Positions 5,559 to 7,591 of a DNA stretch of 7,591 nt are shown one piece after another. Position numbers and translations under genes: made by a program. The DNA comes from Dehalococcoidia bacterium UBA1332 (GTDB lineage Bacteria > Chloroflexota > Dehalococcoidia > Lucifugimonadales > Lucifugimonadaceae): assembly GCA_002306745.1 (NCBI GenBank), contig DBSW01000175.1, positions 1 to 7,591 on the forward strand, given 5' to 3'. The number at the start of each line of letters is the position of its first letter. Within the stretch, counting starts at the first letter, position 1. Below the pieces are notes generated by a model that searched no databases, was not told the origin of the DNA, and saw only the letters and a program-made list of their open reading frames with translations.

Positions 5559-5867
5559 CTACAGCTTGATTGCGATATCTACACCAGCGGGCACGTTGAG
5601 TCGAGTCAAAGAATCAATTGTCTTGGAACTTGGCTCAAGAATGTCAATAAGTCGCTTATGGACTCGTAATTCAAAGTACTCACGCGAATCCTTATGGACG
5701 TGAGGTCCTCGAATCACAGCAAACCGTCGCTTCGCGGTCGGTAAAGGGACCGGACCGGCTGTTTGAGCACCAGTCCGCTCAGCAGTTTCCATAATCTGTT
5801 GAGCCGATATGTCCAACACTCTATGATCGAACGCTTTAAGCACTATTCTTATTTTTTGCCCTGCCAT
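5559..5867 (-). CDS. rpsJ: 30S ribosomal protein S10
   Basis: S10 sits in the head of the 30S subunit. In other bacteria it is also NusE, the NusB partner in transcription antitermination and the NusG contact that links RNA polymerase to the ribosome. The 102-residue length is typical. The S10 signature runs about residues 44-68 (PTAKRRFAVIRGPHVHKDSR followed by EYFELRVH), and the C-terminus GVDIAIKL is the usual final strand. The start is ATG, preceded by a moderate SD (AGGG at 5877-5880, 9 bases upstream) that lies in the last codons of fusA. Only 3 bases separate it from fusA, so it must be translated from a transcript that includes fusA. It ends in TAG and is followed by a 39-base A-rich spacer. 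Confidence 0.98.
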   Translation of the reverse strand: MAGQKIRIVLKAFDHRVLDISAQQIMETAERTGAQTAGPVPLPTAKRRFAVIRGPHVHKDSREYFELRVHKRLIDILEPSSKTIDSLTRLNVPAGVDIAIKL

Positions 5868-5870
5868 TTA

Positions 5871-7591
5871 CTAGTTCCCTGTAACTTTCTCTGCAACATT
5901 TTTGGGCACTGCGGAATAGTGATCCAACTCCATTGCAAAACTAGCTCGACCGGTAGTAATTGACCGAACATGTGTTGCGTACTGAAAAGTCTCAGCTAGA
6001 GGTATAAAAGCATTGATCACTTGAGCCTCCCCACGAGCCTCCATGTTCTGAACCTGTGCCCTTCGAGAGTTCAAGTCGCCAAGAACATCACCGAGGAATT
6101 CAGAGGGGGTGACTACTTCAATTTTCATAATTGGCTCAAGAAGAGATGGTTTACCCTTTTGCATCGCAGATTTGAACGCCATAGAAGCCGCCACCTTAAA
6201 TGCCATCTCAGAGGAGTCGACGTCATGGTGTGAACCGTCGACAAGAATTGCCTTCATGTCTACAACTGGATAGCCAGCAATTACACCAGATTGAGCTGCT
6301 TCACGAAAACCTTGTTCTATCGGGCGGAAGTATTCACGCGGGAGCGTCGATCCAGTAATTTCAGATTCGAAGAGCAAACCTTCACCAGGTCCTGCTGGTT
6401 CCAAGCGTAGCGTGCAATCACCATACTGTCCATGTCCACCGGTTTGCCTAACTAACTTACCTTGTGCTGTTGCTGGCTGCGTAACCGTTTCACGATAAGC
6501 AACACGCGGAGCACCAACTGTCGCATCAACATTAAACTCACGACGCATTCGTTCAACAATCACATCAAGATGTAGTTCGCCCATTCCAGCAAGAATGACC
6601 TGCCCACTCTCTTCATCACTTGACACCGTTAAAGTCGGATCTTCGTCTGCAAGACGAACCAAAGCCGTTGACATTTTTTCCTGATCAGTTCGCGTCTTAG
6701 GCTCAACAGCTACAGATAAAACGGGCTCAGGAAACGAGATCTGCTCAAGCGAAATTTGATTGTCTTGCGGACATAGGGTTTGTCCGGTTACCGTGTCTTT
6801 CAAACCTATAGCAGCAACAATTTCACCCGGACCCGCCGATTGCTTCTCTTCTCGAGAGTCGGCATGCATCACCATCAAACGACCTACTCGCTCTCTTGAA
6901 CGAGCAGCGGAATTATAGATATTAGTTCCAGCTTCAAGAGTCCCAGAATAAACGCGCAGATATACGAGTCGTCCTACATGAGGATCAGTTACGACCTTAA
7001 ATGCCAAGGCTGAAAGAGGTTCGTCTGCAGACGGCTTACGTACTAATTTCTTATCTTCATCAGCAGGGTCCACTCCCGCGATGTCTTCCACATCGATTGG
7101 AGAAGGAAGATAGTCAATCACAGCATCAAGAAGAGGGTGTACACCACGATGACGCAAAGCAGAGCCTACACATACCGGGAATATATCCAAGTTAATAACG
7201 GCTTTTCGTAGCGCATGCTTGATCTCTTCTTTGGTTATTTCTTCCTCTTCGAAGAATTTTTCCATCAGAATTTCGTCAGTTTCAGCTACCTTTTCAATAA
7301 GATGCTGCCTCGCAGCCTCAGCAGACTCAACGTACTGATCAGGGATATCAACGAGTGAATGTTCGACAGCCTCTGGAGTGTCATAAACATATGCCTTTTG
7401 ATCAACAAGGTCGATAAGACCATGAAAGTCAGATTCAGCCCCCATAGGCATCTGTATAGGTACAGCGTTTGCGCCTAGCCGTTCATGAACTGTTGACACA
7501 GCGTAGTCAAAGTCTGCTCCGAGCCGATCCATTTTATTTACAAAAATAAGACGAGGGACCTTATAGGTGTCTGCTTGACGCCAAACAGTTT
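5871..7591 (-). CDS. fusA: Elongation factor G, 5'-truncated by the window edge
   Basis: EF-G is the cytoplasmic translational GTPase that moves tRNA and mRNA through the ribosome after peptide transfer and, with RRF, helps split ribosomes. The visible 572 residues begin with TVWRQAD and reach the G4 GTP-specificity motif NKMD at visible residues 18-21, so the ATG at 7532 is the Met inside NKMD and not a start. About 120 N-terminal residues (P-loop, switches I and II) lie outside the window. Then come the G5-like GSA (142-144), domain II with MHADSREE (~241), domain III with AGMGELHLD (~334), domain IV with GGHGQYG (~384) and HDVDSSE (455-461), and domain V ending at TGN. The stop is TAG, directly followed by TAA and then the rpsJ ATG. 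GGHGQYG carries His where Arg is usual (GGRGQYG). No tuf follows. The family call is secure. Confidence 0.97.
   Translation of the reverse strand, partial: TVWRQADTYKVPRLIFVNKMDRLGADFDYAVSTVHERLGANAVPIQMPMGAESDFHGLIDLVDQKAYVYDTPEAVEHSLVDIPDQYVESAEAARQHLIEKVAETDEILMEKFFEEEEITKEEIKHALRKAVINLDIFPVCVGSALRHRGVHPLLDAVIDYLPSPIDVEDIAGVDPADEDKKLVRKPSADEPLSALAFKVVTDPHVGRLVYLRVYSGTLEAGTNIYNSAARSRERVGRLMVMHADSREEKQSAGPGEIVAAIGLKDTVTGQTLCPQDNQISLEQISFPEPVLSVAVEPKTRTDQEKMSTALVRLADEDPTLTVSSDEESGQVILAGMGELHLDVIVERMRREFNVDATVGAPRVAYRETVTQPATAQGKLVRQTGGHGQYGDCTLRLEPAGPGEGLLFESEITGSTLPREYFRPIEQGFREAAQSGVIAGYPVVDMKAILVDGSHHDVDSSEMAFKVAASMAFKSAMQKGKPSLLEPIMKIEVVTPSEFLGDVLGDLNSRRAQVQNMEARGEAQVINAFIPLAETFQYATHVRSITTGRASFAMELDHYSAVPKNVAEKVTGN

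Noticed and set aside
7530..7532. ATG as a possible start of EF-G
   Set aside because: The frame stays open to the window edge, and upstream codons read TVWRQADTYKVPRLIFVNK. The Met is the one inside NKMD, so the gene is truncated by the window and not by a late start.
1..7591. CRISPR arrays, insertion sequences, tRNAs, inteins or transferred islands
   Set aside because: I saw no repeat-spacer pattern, transposase, tRNA-like sequence or inteins; all coding space is occupied by intact, collinear core genes of similar composition.

Overview
The whole window is one stretch of the bacterial str/S10/spc ribosomal-protein cluster, encoded entirely on the minus strand, so transcription runs from high to low coordinates. 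In transcription order the genes are fusA (5' end cut off by the window edge), rpsJ, rplC, rplD, rplW, rplB, rpsS, rplV, rpsC, rplP, rpmC, rpsQ, rplN and rplX (its stop lies at the other edge). rplE would be expected next, but only 2 bases remain after rplX. All 14 reading frames are intact, and each product is recognisable from family signatures. No stretch over 56 bases is non-coding. There is no tRNA, rRNA, mobile element, CRISPR array or convincing terminator.

Layout: 7591-5871 is the elongation factor G gene (G4 motif through domain V). 5867-2831 is the first half of the S10 operon (S10, L3, L4, L23, L2, S19). 2828-1020 is its second half (L22, S3, L16, L29). 1018-3 holds S17 and the start of the spc-type genes (L14, L24). 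Most junctions are -1 to +5 bases. Only three spacers are longer: rpsJ-rplC (39), rplB-rpsS (35) and rplP-rpmC (56). At nine tight junctions the Shine-Dalgarno (SD) sequence lies inside the last codons of the upstream gene. The three genes behind the longer spacers, plus rplV, have no good SD.

The genes supply one translation machine. S10, S19, S3 and S17 belong to the small subunit, and L3, L4, L23, L2, L22, L16, L29, L14 and L24 to the large subunit. EF-G is the GTPase that drives tRNA-mRNA translocation. Co-transcription helps keep subunit stoichiometry.

Organism: a bacterium with mid-40s % GC (estimated from a few sampled lines). No tuf lies between fusA and rpsJ, and EF-G runs into S10 across 3 bases. 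With the style of S10, L2, L22 and S3, this makes me lean towards Chloroflexota, perhaps a Dehalococcoidia/SAR202-like lineage. That placement is an inference from memory of family sequences and is not demonstrated here.

I found no new biological system. The points worth a second look are modest: the str-S10 fusion without tuf or an S10 leader, heavy use of TAG stops (8 of 14), repeated TAG-TAA-ATG junctions, four non-ATG starts, acidic or low-complexity tails on S3 and S17, and some substitutions at usually conserved positions in L2, L4 and EF-G.
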